A DNA stretch of 64,000 nucleotides, taken from contig NZ_BMUE01000025.1 in the NCBI RefSeq assembly GCF_014650035.1, forward strand, positions 1-64,000. Direction: 5' to 3'. A program made the translations under genes and the position numbers. The notes beneath the pieces are model-generated. The model searched no databases, was not told the DNA's origin, and saw only the letters and a program-made list of their open reading frames with translations. Every line of letters begins with the position of its first letter. The stretch's first letter is position 1. This stretch comes from Streptomyces lucensis JCM 4490 (lineage in GTDB: Bacteria > Actinomycetota > Actinomycetes > Streptomycetales > Streptomycetaceae). Below are positions 52,827-60,938 of the stretch, piece after piece.

Positions 52827-52842
52827 AAAGGTCTAGGCCAAG
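52827..52842. promoter_or_regulatory. DasR operator (dre) 2
   Basis: AAAGGTCTAGGCCAAG carries the central GGTCTAG and CC of the dre consensus. It lies just downstream of the TTGACA and 25 bp (centre to centre) from dre 3, placing both on the dasA promoter. Confidence 0.72.
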
Positions 52843-52851
52843 CTCCACCGT

Positions 52852-52867
52852 ACTGGTCTACACCATT
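52852..52867. promoter_or_regulatory. DasR operator (dre) 3, upstream of dasA
   Basis: ACTGGTCTACACCATT matches the dre consensus in 13 of 16 positions, the best of the three sites. It sits 94 bp before the dasA start. The 302-bp region 52659-52960 between dasR and dasA has no gene and carries all three sites. Confidence 0.8.
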
Positions 52868-52960
52868 AGTGGCCAGGTCCCGAGCCCTACGTGCAACAGC
52901 GTCGTGCGCAGGTCACCGCAGAGGGCGTGGGGGGTTAGTGGCATCCCTGAGGAGGGTGAC

Positions 52961-54241
52961 GTGAAGCGCAAGCTTGCGGCCGCGATCGTGATCGCGGGCA
53001 TGATGGTCTCCGTGTCGGCGTGCGGCGGGGACGACGGCGACGACAGCGGCAAGAACGCGGGACCGGACAGCTTCAAGGGCCAGACGCTCACGGTCTGGGC
53101 CATGGACGGCTCGACGCCGGACCAGTGGGTCAAGGACGTGACGGCCGCGTTCGAGAAGAAGACCGGCGCCAAGCTGAAGTTCGAGACGCAGAAGTGGGAC
53201 GGGATCCAGCAGAAGATCACCACGGCGCTCTCCGAGTCCAACCCGCCGGACGTGCTGGAGGTCGGCAACACCCAGACCCCCGCCTACGCGGCCACCGGCG
53301 GCCTCGCGGACCTGAGCGACCTCAAGCAGCAGATCGGCACCGACTGGACACCGTCGGTCTCGCAGTCCTCCGTCTACGAGGGCAAGCAGTACGCCGCTCC
53401 CTGGTACTTCGCCAACCGCGTGGTCATCTACAACAAGAAGATCTGGGCCAAGGCCGGCATCAAGGACACCCCGAAGACCCGGGACGAGTTCTTCAAGGAC
53501 CTCGACACCATCGGCAAGAAGACCGACGCCGAGCCGATCTACCTGCCCGGCCAGAACTGGTACTTCTTCGACGGCCTGACCATCGGCCAGGGCGCCGACC
53601 TGGTGAAGAAGGACGGCGACAAGTACGTCTCCAACCTCGCCGACGCGAAGGTCGCCAAGGCCATGGAGATCTACAAGAAGTACGCCTCCTACTCCAAGGC
53701 CCCCAAGGACAAGGACGAGGCCACCCCGCAGCAGGCGGAGATCTTCGCCAAGGGCAAGACCGGCGCCTTCATCGGCATGGGCTGGGAGGCCGGCACCGCC
53801 GTCCAGGCCAACAAGGCCATCGAGAAGGACCTCGGCTACTTCACCATCCCCGGTGAGACCGCCGACAAGCCCGAGAGCGTCTTCCTCGGCGGCTCCAACC
53901 TCGCCGTCGCGCAGGGCAGCAAGAAGCAGGCCCTGGCCGAGGAGTTCCTGAAGATCGCCCTGTCCGACCAGTACGAGGGCGAACTGGCCAAGCTCAACGG
54001 CGTCATCCCGAACAAGAAGTCGCTGGAGACCAACCTCAAGGGCAACGCCGTCGCAGAGGCCGCCGCTCCGGGCGCCGCGGTCGGCGGCACCACCCCGCTG
54101 ATCCCCGAGTGGGGCGCGGTGGAGAACGCCCCGAACCCGATCAAGTCCTACATGACGGCCGTGCTCAACGGTAAGTCCCCGGCGGACGCCGCCAAGCAGG
54201 TCGAGGGCGAGATCAACAAGCGCCTGGCCCAGCAGAACTAG
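52961..54241 (+). CDS. dasA: Sugar ABC transporter substrate-binding lipoprotein DasA
   Basis: A 426-residue extracellular binding protein for N,N'-diacetylchitobiose (established for DasA of Streptomyces). The signal peptide VKRKLAAAIVIAGMMVSVSAC ends in the lipobox SVSAC with the lipidated Cys near residue 20. The mature part is a family-1 solute-binding fold with LTVWAMDGSTPDQW, WDGIQQKITTAL and the hinge segment FLGGSNLAVAQGSKKQ. GTG at 52961 follows GAGGAGGGTGAC. It heads dasABC and is under the two dre sites upstream. Confidence 0.93.
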   Translation: MKRKLAAAIVIAGMMVSVSACGGDDGDDSGKNAGPDSFKGQTLTVWAMDGSTPDQWVKDVTAAFEKKTGAKLKFETQKWDGIQQKITTALSESNPPDVLEVGNTQTPAYAATGGLADLSDLKQQIGTDWTPSVSQSSVYEGKQYAAPWYFANRVVIYNKKIWAKAGIKDTPKTRDEFFKDLDTIGKKTDAEPIYLPGQNWYFFDGLTIGQGADLVKKDGDKYVSNLADAKVAKAMEIYKKYASYSKAPKDKDEATPQQAEIFAKGKTGAFIGMGWEAGTAVQANKAIEKDLGYFTIPGETADKPESVFLGGSNLAVAQGSKKQALAEEFLKIALSDQYEGELAKLNGVIPNKKSLETNLKGNAVAEAAAPGAAVGGTTPLIPEWGAVENAPNPIKSYMTAVLNGKSPADAAKQVEGEINKRLAQQN

Positions 54242-54340
54242 ACCCGTGCCGGGGGCGCCGCGCGGCGCCCCCGGCCCACGCCTGCGCCGTGCCACGGGCA
54301 CGGCCATGGTTTCGTACGGCCACGGAAGAGATGGCAACTC

Positions 54341-55339
54341 ATGTCAGTGCAGACCCGAGGCACGGACACGGCCGGGGAGCCCGCTGTCCGCAAGGCCCCG
54401 GTGCCGGCCCCGCCGCGAGGCGGCGACCGCACCCCCGGGGCCCCGTCCCGGCGGCACGCCGCCGCCCCCTACCTGCTCCTGCTGCCCGCACTGCTGGCCA
54501 CCGTGGTGCTGCTCGGCTGGCCCCTGGTCAAGAACGGCCTGCTGTCGTTCCAGAACCTCAACCCGCGCCAGCTCATCCAGCACCTCACCGAGTGGAACGG
54601 CGTCGACAACTACCGCGAGGTGCTGACCGGCCAGGACTTCTGGCACGTCGTCGAGCGCACCGTCGTCTTCACCGCCGTCAACGTCGTACTGATCATGGCG
54701 GTCGGCACCCTGGTCGGGCTGCTGCTGGCCCGGCTCGGCAAGAGGATGCGGCTGCTGCTGATGGTGGGCCTGGTCCTGGCCTGGGCGATGCCCTACGTCG
54801 CCGCCACCACCGTCTACCAGTGGCTGTTCGCCCAGCGCTTCGGTGTCGTCAACTGGGTCCTGGACAGGCTCGGCTGGCACTCCATGGCCGACTACAACTG
54901 GCTGGGCACCCAGACCTCCACGTACTTCGTGATCATCCTGCTGCTCGTGTGGCAGTCGGTCCCGTTCGTCGCGATCAACCTGTACGCCGCCACCACCACC
55001 ATCCCCAAGGAGCTGTACGAGGCCGCGTCCCTGGACGGCGCCGGCGGCTGGAAGAGCTTCACCTCGGTGACCCTGCCCTTCCTGCGGCCCTTCCTCTACG
55101 CCACGACCTTCCTCGAAGTCATCTGGATCTTCAAGGCGTTCACCCAGGTCTTCGCGATCAACGAGGGCGGCCCCGACCGGCTCACCGAGACCCTGCCGGT
55201 CTACGCATACGTCGAGGGCGTCGGCAACCAGCACTTCGGTGTCGGTGCCGCGATCTCCTTCCTCACCATCGTGGCGCTCCTCGTCATCACCTCGTACTAC
55301 CTCCGCATGGTGCTCAAGCAAGAGGAGGACGAGCTGTGA
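54341..55339 (+). CDS. dasB: Sugar ABC transporter permease DasB
   Basis: A 332-residue inner-membrane permease of the MalF type with six hydrophobic segments (for example YLLLLPALLATVVLLGWPL near residue 46). The EAA loop that contacts the ATPase is at ELYEAASLDGAGGWKSF. With DasC it forms the membrane channel for chito-oligosaccharides; the shared ATPase MsiK is encoded elsewhere in Streptomyces, which explains the lack of an ATPase gene here. ATG at 54341 lies 99 bp after dasA. Its stop overlaps dasC by four bases. Confidence 0.92.
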   Translation: MSVQTRGTDTAGEPAVRKAPVPAPPRGGDRTPGAPSRRHAAAPYLLLLPALLATVVLLGWPLVKNGLLSFQNLNPRQLIQHLTEWNGVDNYREVLTGQDFWHVVERTVVFTAVNVVLIMAVGTLVGLLLARLGKRMRLLLMVGLVLAWAMPYVAATTVYQWLFAQRFGVVNWVLDRLGWHSMADYNWLGTQTSTYFVIILLLVWQSVPFVAINLYAATTTIPKELYEAASLDGAGGWKSFTSVTLPFLRPFLYATTFLEVIWIFKAFTQVFAINEGGPDRLTETLPVYAYVEGVGNQHFGVGAAISFLTIVALLVITSYYLRMVLKQEEDEL

Positions 55340-56166
55340 AGCGCTCGATCTTCGGCCGCTTCTGGCCCAACGCGACCGCCGTCATCCTCTTCGCCGGCTT
55401 CGCGTTCCCCGTGTACTGGATGTTCGCCACGGCCTTCAAGCCGACCGGCGACATCATCGCCGAGAACCCGGTGTGGTTCCCGACCGACGTCACCTTCAGC
55501 CACTTCAAGAAGGCGGTCGACGCCGACCACTTCTGGACGCTGGTCGTCAACTCCGTGACCGTCACGGTCCTGTCGGTCGTCTTCTCCCTCGTCATCGCCC
55601 TGTTCGCGGCCTTCGCGCTCGCCCGGATGCGGTTCCGGGGCCGGCGCGGGCTCATCGTGACGTTCATGCTGGCGCAGATGGCCCCCTGGGAGGTCATGAT
55701 CATCGCCATCTACATGCTCGTCCGCGACAACGACATGCTCAACAGCCTGGTCCCGCTCACCGTCTTCTACACGGTGATGGTGCTCCCGCTGACCGTCCTG
55801 ACGCTGCGCGGCTACGTGGCCGCCGTGCCCAAGGACCTGGAGGAGGCGGCCATGGTCGACGGCTGCACCCGCGGGCAGGCCTTCGTGCGCGTCATCTTCC
55901 CGCTGCTGGCCCCCGGTCTGATGGCGACCTCGCTGTTCGGGTTCATCACCGCCTGGAACGAGTTCCCGCTCGTCCTGATCCTCAACAAGGACGTCGAGAA
56001 GCAGACGCTGCCGCTGTGGCTGTCGCAGTTCCAGACCGCCTTCGGGGACGACTGGGGGGCCACGATGGCCGCCTCGTCCCTGTTCGCGCTGCCCATCCTG
56101 ATCGTCTTCATCCTCCTGCAACGCAAGGCTGTCAGCGGTCTGACCGACGGCGCCGTGAAGGGATGA
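55336..56166 (+). CDS. dasC: Sugar ABC transporter permease DasC
   Basis: A 276-residue MalG-type permease. Helices include AVILFAGFAFPVYWMFATAF at the N-terminus, and the EAA loop is DLEEAAMVDGCTRGQAFVRV. Partner of DasB; no ATPase gene is in the locus. GTG at 55336 overlaps the dasB stop (GTGA). The downstream glycosidase gene starts seven bases after its stop, so it is part of the same operon. Confidence 0.92.
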   Translation: MKRSIFGRFWPNATAVILFAGFAFPVYWMFATAFKPTGDIIAENPVWFPTDVTFSHFKKAVDADHFWTLVVNSVTVTVLSVVFSLVIALFAAFALARMRFRGRRGLIVTFMLAQMAPWEVMIIAIYMLVRDNDMLNSLVPLTVFYTVMVLPLTVLTLRGYVAAVPKDLEEAAMVDGCTRGQAFVRVIFPLLAPGLMATSLFGFITAWNEFPLVLILNKDVEKQTLPLWLSQFQTAFGDDWGATMAASSLFALPILIVFILLQRKAVSGLTDGAVKG

Positions 56167-56173
56167 CCGGCCG

Positions 56174-57685
56174 ATGACCACACTCGCCACCACCGCGTCC
56201 GGCAGCGGTTCCGCCGCGGGCGACAGCCTCACCCGCGACGCCCTCGCGGTGCTGCAGCCGGGCTTCGACGGCACCACCGCGCCCGACTGGGTGCGCCGCC
56301 GCATCGGCGAAGGCCTCGCCTCCGTCGCCCTGTTCGGCCGTAACGTCGTCAGCGAGGACCAGGTCACCGCGCTCACCGCCCAGCTGCGGGCGGAGCGGGA
56401 CGATCTGCTGGTCGCCATCGACGAGGAGAGCGGCGACGTCACACGCCTGGACGTGCGCACCGGCTCCGCCTTCCCCGGCAACCACGCCCTCGGCGCCGTC
56501 GACGACCCCGCCCTCACCCGGGCCGTCGCCCGCGAGCTGGGCCGGCGCCTGGCGGCCTGCGGCGTCAACTTCGACTGGGCGCCCTCCGCCGACGTCAACG
56601 CCAACCCCGACAACCCCGTGATCGGCGTCCGCTCCTTCGGCGCGAGCACCGACCTGGTCGCCCGGCACACCGCCGCGTGGGTCGAGGGCCTGCAGTCCAC
56701 CGGTGTCGCCGCGTGCACCAAGCACTTCCCGGGCCACGGCGACACCAACGTCGACTCCCACCACGCCGTACCGCGCATCGACGTCGACGCCGACACCCTC
56801 CACGAGCGCGAACTGCCGCCCTTCCGGGCGGCGATCGCCGCCGGCACCCGGGCCGTCATGAGCGCGCACATCCTCGTGCCCGCCCTCGACCCCGACCGCC
56901 CCGGCACCCTCTCCCGCCGCATCCTCACCGAACTGCTGCGCGAGGAACTCGGCTACCAGGGCCTGATCGTCACCGACGGCATGGAGATGCGCGCCATCTC
57001 CGGCACCTACGGCCTGGAGCACGGCGTCGTCCTCGCGATCGCGGCCGGCGCCGACGCCATCTGCGTGGGCGGCGGACTGTGCGACGAGGGCACCGTGCTC
57101 GGCCTGCGCGACGCGCTCGTGGCCGCCGTACGCTCCGGTGACCTGCCCGAGGAACGGCTCGCCGACGCCGCCGCCCGGGTGCGCCGGCTGGCCCGCTGGA
57201 CCGCCGGGGCACGCGAGCGGGCGGACCACACCGAGCCGGATCCGGCGATCGGCCTGGTCGCGGCCCGCCGCGCCCTCACCGTGACCCGCACCGGCGCCGC
57301 CGCGCCCGTCACCGGACCGGTGTTCGTCGCCCGGTTCGCCCCGGAGGCCAACATCGCCGTCGGCGACGAGACCCCGTGGGGCGTGGCCGCCGAGCTGCAA
57401 CGGCTGCTGCCCGGAACCGCCGCCGGCTCCTTCACCGGCTCCGGAGCGGGCACCGAGGCCCTCGCCGCCGCCGACGGGCGCCGGATCGTCGCCGTGGTCC
57501 GCGACGAACACCGGCACGACTGGATGCGCGCCGCCCTCGACACCCTGCTCGCCGCCCGGCCCGACACCGTCGTGGTCGAGATGGGCCTGCCCCAGGCACC
57601 GCCGCGCGGCACCCCGCACATCGCCACCTACGGCGCCGCCCGGGTCTGCGGGACGGCGGCGGCCGAGGCCGTCGTCGCCGGCTGA
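56174..57685 (+). CDS. dasD: GH3 beta-N-acetylglucosaminidase (DasD type)
   Basis: A 503-residue cytoplasmic glycoside hydrolase family 3 enzyme; no signal peptide. KHFPGHGDTNVDSHHAVP holds the His and Asp residues characteristic of NagZ-type N-acetylglucosaminidases, and VTDGMEMRAI the nucleophile Asp. An extra C-terminal domain of about 150 residues (from DPAIGLVAARRAL) follows, as in the longer actinobacterial forms. Sitting directly behind dasABC it splits imported chitobiose into GlcNAc, whose metabolites then release DasR. DasD of S. coelicolor occupies the same place. Confidence 0.9.
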   Translation: MTTLATTASGSGSAAGDSLTRDALAVLQPGFDGTTAPDWVRRRIGEGLASVALFGRNVVSEDQVTALTAQLRAERDDLLVAIDEESGDVTRLDVRTGSAFPGNHALGAVDDPALTRAVARELGRRLAACGVNFDWAPSADVNANPDNPVIGVRSFGASTDLVARHTAAWVEGLQSTGVAACTKHFPGHGDTNVDSHHAVPRIDVDADTLHERELPPFRAAIAAGTRAVMSAHILVPALDPDRPGTLSRRILTELLREELGYQGLIVTDGMEMRAISGTYGLEHGVVLAIAAGADAICVGGGLCDEGTVLGLRDALVAAVRSGDLPEERLADAAARVRRLARWTAGARERADHTEPDPAIGLVAARRALTVTRTGAAAPVTGPVFVARFAPEANIAVGDETPWGVAAELQRLLPGTAAGSFTGSGAGTEALAAADGRRIVAVVRDEHRHDWMRAALDTLLAARPDTVVVEMGLPQAPPRGTPHIATYGAARVCGTAAAEAVVAG

Positions 57686-57699
57686 CCGACCGGCCCACC

Positions 57700-57727
57700 G
57701 GCCGCCCGCCCCTCCCCGCGGGCGGCC
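57700..57727. terminator. Bidirectional hairpin between dasD and sbnA
   Basis: GGCCGCCCGC at 57700-57709 pairs perfectly with 57718-57727 over 10 bp, in the 70-bp gap between two convergent genes. It separates the das operon from the second biosynthetic cluster. Confidence 0.7.
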
Positions 57728-57755
57728 TCCTCCTTCCCGCCCGTCGCCGACGCCG

Positions 57756-58781
57756 TCACGGTCTTCGCCGGCGGCCCGGCCCCCGGGACGCCGGCTTGGC
57801 CTGCCGGGTGAGCGTGCTCACCTCCTCGGCGTCGAGTACGTGCTCGCCGTACAGGTCCTGCAGCCAGTTGGTCTGGTAGACGGTGTCCAGGTAGCGCTCG
57901 CCGAGGTCCGGCGCGATGGCCACCGCGGTCAGGCCGCGTGTGTCGTGCCGGGCCAGCCAGTCCGTGGCACCGCTGACCACCGTGCCCGTGGAACCGCCGA
58001 ACAGGAAGCCGTGCCGGGCCATGCGGTGGCACGTGCGGATGGTGTCCGTCTCCTCCACCCGCAGCACCTCGTCCACGTAGGACTCGTCGAGCAGCGGCGG
58101 ACGCATGCTCATGCCCAGGCCGGGGATCATCCGGCGGCCCGGTTCGCCGCCGAACGCCACCGAGCCCACGCTGTCCACGGCGACGATCCGCACCGGCCGC
58201 CGCCACTCGCGGAACCAGCGGGCGCAGCCCATCAGCGTTCCCGTGGTGCCCGCCCCGACGAACAGGACGTCCAGTTCCGGGAACTGGGCGGCGATCTCCG
58301 GGGCCGTCGTCCGGTAGTGCGCCCGCCAGTTGCCCGCGTTGGTGTACTGACTGAGCCACACGTACCGGGGGTCGGAGGCGCACAGCCCACGGACGTAGTC
58401 GATCCGCTTGCCCAGGAAACCGCCGTTGGAGTCCAGGTCGGCGACGATGTGCACCTCGCTGCCGAGGGCCTCCATCAGCAGCCTGGTCGACAGGTTGCAG
58501 CGGGAGTCCGTCACACACAGGAACCGGTATCCCTTGCTCGCGGCGATCACGCTGAGTGCGACGCCCAGGTTCCCGGACGAGGACTCGACGAGGACGGAGT
58601 CCGGCGTCAGGGCGCCGTCCCGCTCGGCGCTCTCCACCATCTCGTTCGCGGCCTTCAGCTTGATGGAACCGGCGAAGTTGAAGCCCTCGCACTTCAGGAA
58701 GAGGGGCTGGCCGCAGACCGACTCGAGGTCGACGAAGAGGCGCCCCTCGTTGAAGGCGTAGGGAGCGGATATGACAGGCAC
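57756..58781 (-). CDS. sbnA: SbnA-like PLP synthase (2,3-diaminopropionate pathway)
   Basis: A 341-residue cysteine synthase-fold PLP enzyme. The PLP lysine is in GSIKLKAAN near residue 43, the phosphate loop is SSSGNLGVALS and a second is GAGTTGTLMG. SbnA condenses O-phosphoserine with glutamate to N-(1-amino-1-carboxyl-2-ethyl)glutamate, the precursor of L-2,3-diaminopropionate. The gene order SbnB then SbnA on the same strand, 36 bp apart, supports this over ordinary cysteine synthesis. It is the last gene of the second cluster. Sulfur or other O-acylserine uses cannot be excluded. Confidence 0.86.
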   Translation of the reverse strand: MPVISAPYAFNEGRLFVDLESVCGQPLFLKCEGFNFAGSIKLKAANEMVESAERDGALTPDSVLVESSSGNLGVALSVIAASKGYRFLCVTDSRCNLSTRLLMEALGSEVHIVADLDSNGGFLGKRIDYVRGLCASDPRYVWLSQYTNAGNWRAHYRTTAPEIAAQFPELDVLFVGAGTTGTLMGCARWFREWRRPVRIVAVDSVGSVAFGGEPGRRMIPGLGMSMRPPLLDESYVDEVLRVEETDTIRTCHRMARHGFLFGGSTGTVVSGATDWLARHDTRGLTAVAIAPDLGERYLDTVYQTNWLQDLYGEHVLDAEEVSTLTRQAKPASRGPGRRRRP

Positions 58782-58817
58782 GGCGGACCTCCTGGTGCCG
58801 GGCGGAGGAGAACGGCC

Positions 58818-59888
58818 TCAGCCGTACCGGCGCAGTTCGTGGAAGAAGTCGTCGATGAGGTGCAGGTGCCCCGCCCGGGCCACCTCGTCGTAGACGTATG
58901 TGCCGACGGCGAGATCGAGCACGCCCAGTCCGAAGGGCGAGAAGACCACCGTGCGGTCGGCCGGGGGCGCGGCCCGCCCGAGCATCACGTCGTTCAGGGT
59001 CCCGTTCAGGAAGTCACGGTTCCCGGTGAGCTGTTCGACGAGGTGGGGGGAGGTGTCGGCCTTCAGGCAGTGCTCGACGTCGTCGACGAAGTTGGCCGAG
59101 TCGAGCAGGATCTCGGGGGCGAGGTCCCGCAGGGACACGTGCAGGACCAGGGGGTGGTGGGCGAACCAGGACGGGTCGGTGACGTGCGGCCGGCCGGCGA
59201 CGGTGGCGAAGACCACCAGATCGCTGGAGCGGACCAGGTCCCCGGCGCTGTCGTGGACGGTGACCTCCGCCTCGGCGCCGGTCTGGCGCAGGTAGTCGCC
59301 GAAGCCGGTGGCGCTGCCCGCGGACACGTCGTGCACGCCGATCGCGTCGAAGTCCCAGCCCGTGCGGTGCAGGAAGGTGTGGATGTAGCGGGCGATCAGG
59401 CCGGTGCCGAAGAAACCGACCCGGCGGGGGCGGGGCCGGCCGCGGCTGAGGCAGTCGGCCGCCAGCGCCGCGGACGCCGCGGTCCTGGTCGCGCTGATGA
59501 CGGAGCTCTCCAGGCAGGCGAACGGGTAGCCCGTGTCGTGGTCGTTGAGGATCAGCACCGCGGAGGCCCGCGGCAGCCCGGCGTCCACGTTCTCCGGGAA
59601 ACTGGAGATCCACTTCACGCCGTCCACGCCGACCGGGCCGCCGAGGGAGGCGGGCAGCGCGATGATCCGTGCCGTGGGCCGGTCGGGGAAACGCAGGAAG
59701 TACGACGGCGGGTTGACCGTGTCCCCCGCGCCGTGCAGCCGGTAGGTGGCGGCGACCAGCTCCACGAGCTCCCGTTCCCGCCCGCTCAGGGCCTGCTGCA
59801 CCTGCCGGCCGGAGATGACGGCGAACGAGGGCACCGGGGCCCCCTCGGGCCGGGCGGGCCGGGCCGTGGTCTGCAGCACGTCGGTCAT
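58818..59888 (-). CDS. sbnB: SbnB-like dehydrogenase (ornithine cyclodeaminase family)
   Basis: A 356-residue NAD-dependent enzyme of the ornithine cyclodeaminase/mu-crystallin family. The Rossmann motif FFGTGLIARYIHTFL is near residue 180, and VGVDGVKWISSFPENVDAGLP-type residues (GVKWISSFPEN) lie in the substrate site. SbnB oxidises the SbnA product to L-2,3-diaminopropionate, 2-oxoglutarate and NADH. ATG at 59888 overlaps the dioxygenase gene stop, so the three genes are co-translated. Presence of sbnA alongside makes Dap synthesis the strongest reading. Confidence 0.88.
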   Translation of the reverse strand: MTDVLQTTARPARPEGAPVPSFAVISGRQVQQALSGRERELVELVAATYRLHGAGDTVNPPSYFLRFPDRPTARIIALPASLGGPVGVDGVKWISSFPENVDAGLPRASAVLILNDHDTGYPFACLESSVISATRTAASAALAADCLSRGRPRPRRVGFFGTGLIARYIHTFLHRTGWDFDAIGVHDVSAGSATGFGDYLRQTGAEAEVTVHDSAGDLVRSSDLVVFATVAGRPHVTDPSWFAHHPLVLHVSLRDLAPEILLDSANFVDDVEHCLKADTSPHLVEQLTGNRDFLNGTLNDVMLGRAAPPADRTVVFSPFGLGVLDLAVGTYVYDEVARAGHLHLIDDFFHELRRYG

Positions 59889-60895
59889 CGTTCGCTCGCC
59901 TCCACCGCCGGGCAGTCGTCGGCGGGCCGCCGGGGCTCGGCCATGCCGACCAGCACCTGCCGGTCCCCGGTGTACGGCTCCCTGCTGTGCGCGGTACGGA
60001 TGTTGTCCACGAGCAGCAGGTCACCGGCCTGCCACGGCTCACGTCGGGTGTGCTCCTCGTAGGTGCCGTTGAGTACCTGGACGACGTCCTCGCCGATGGG
60101 ACTGCCGTCCCCGTAGCGGGTGTTGAAGGGCAGCCCGTCCTCGCCGTACTCGTCGACCAGGTACTCGCGCACCTCCGGGGCCAGCGTCCACTCGTTGAGG
60201 AAGGCGATCTGGTTGAACCAGCAGCGCCGTCCCGTGAGCGGGTGCCGCACGACGGCGCTGCGGCGCTGCTCGGTACGGAGCGAACCGTCCGGCCGCCAGG
60301 TGAAGTCGATGGCGTGCGCCCGGCAGTAGCGCTCGATCTCGGCGCGGTCGTCGGTACCGAAGGACTCCGCCAGCGACGCCCCGATCTCGTCGTTGTAGCT
60401 GCGGGTCAGCAGCCAGCCCTCGCGCTCGAACCGTTCGGTCAGCCCGGTGGGCAGCGCCCGCAGGACCTGCTCGGCGTCGGCCACCGCGGTGGCCCCGCCC
60501 TGGCCGGGCGCGGTCAGGCACGCGAACAGCATCAGTCCGGGGACCTCCAGCCGGTAACTCAGCTCGTGGTGCATGCACATCGGCTGGTTGGCCGGCCAGG
60601 CCGTGGAGGAGTACAGCCCCTCTGCGTGGGCCTCCCGCGGCGCGAAGGCCTCCCGCTCCGCCATCAGCCCGCTCCCGCCGGCCAGCCGCGCGAAGGCGGC
60701 GCCGACCTGGTCCGCGTCGCGCAGTCCGAGACCCCGGACGAGCAGCGCCCCGTGCTCGGCGACCTGCGCGCGCAGCGCCTCGCGGCACTCGGCCGCCCAC
60801 CTCGGCACGTCATCGGGCGGATCGACGTCCAGCGTCGCGGGTCTGTCCGGGCGCAGCGTCACGTCGAGCGGTGCTGCCAGGGATGAGGACGGCAT
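59885..60895 (-). CDS. SyrP-like Fe(II)/2-oxoglutarate dioxygenase
   Basis: A 336-residue TauD/TfdA-family enzyme. The iron-binding pattern starts with the H-x-E motif in MHHELSY (residues 109-111), as in asparagine and aspartate hydroxylases, with the distal His in AHSREPY and the co-substrate Arg in GDRQVLVGM. SyrP hydroxylates an aspartyl group on a carrier domain. Here it probably beta-hydroxylates an amino acid on the adjacent NRPS. It also resembles asparagine oxygenases, so free or carrier-bound asparagine and aspartate are both possible. 43 bp separate it from the NRPS stop. Confidence 0.87.
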   Translation of the reverse strand: MPSSSLAAPLDVTLRPDRPATLDVDPPDDVPRWAAECREALRAQVAEHGALLVRGLGLRDADQVGAAFARLAGGSGLMAEREAFAPREAHAEGLYSSTAWPANQPMCMHHELSYRLEVPGLMLFACLTAPGQGGATAVADAEQVLRALPTGLTERFEREGWLLTRSYNDEIGASLAESFGTDDRAEIERYCRAHAIDFTWRPDGSLRTEQRRSAVVRHPLTGRRCWFNQIAFLNEWTLAPEVREYLVDEYGEDGLPFNTRYGDGSPIGEDVVQVLNGTYEEHTRREPWQAGDLLLVDNIRTAHSREPYTGDRQVLVGMAEPRRPADDCPAVEASER

Positions 60896-60938
60896 CTCGG
60901 TTTCCTTTCGGTCGCCCCCTCGATGGATCCACGGGGGT

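Noticed and set aside
54341..56166. Missing ATPase gene in the das transporter operon seen as a defect
   Set aside because: Streptomyces carbohydrate importers share the ATPase MsiK encoded elsewhere, so its absence is normal.
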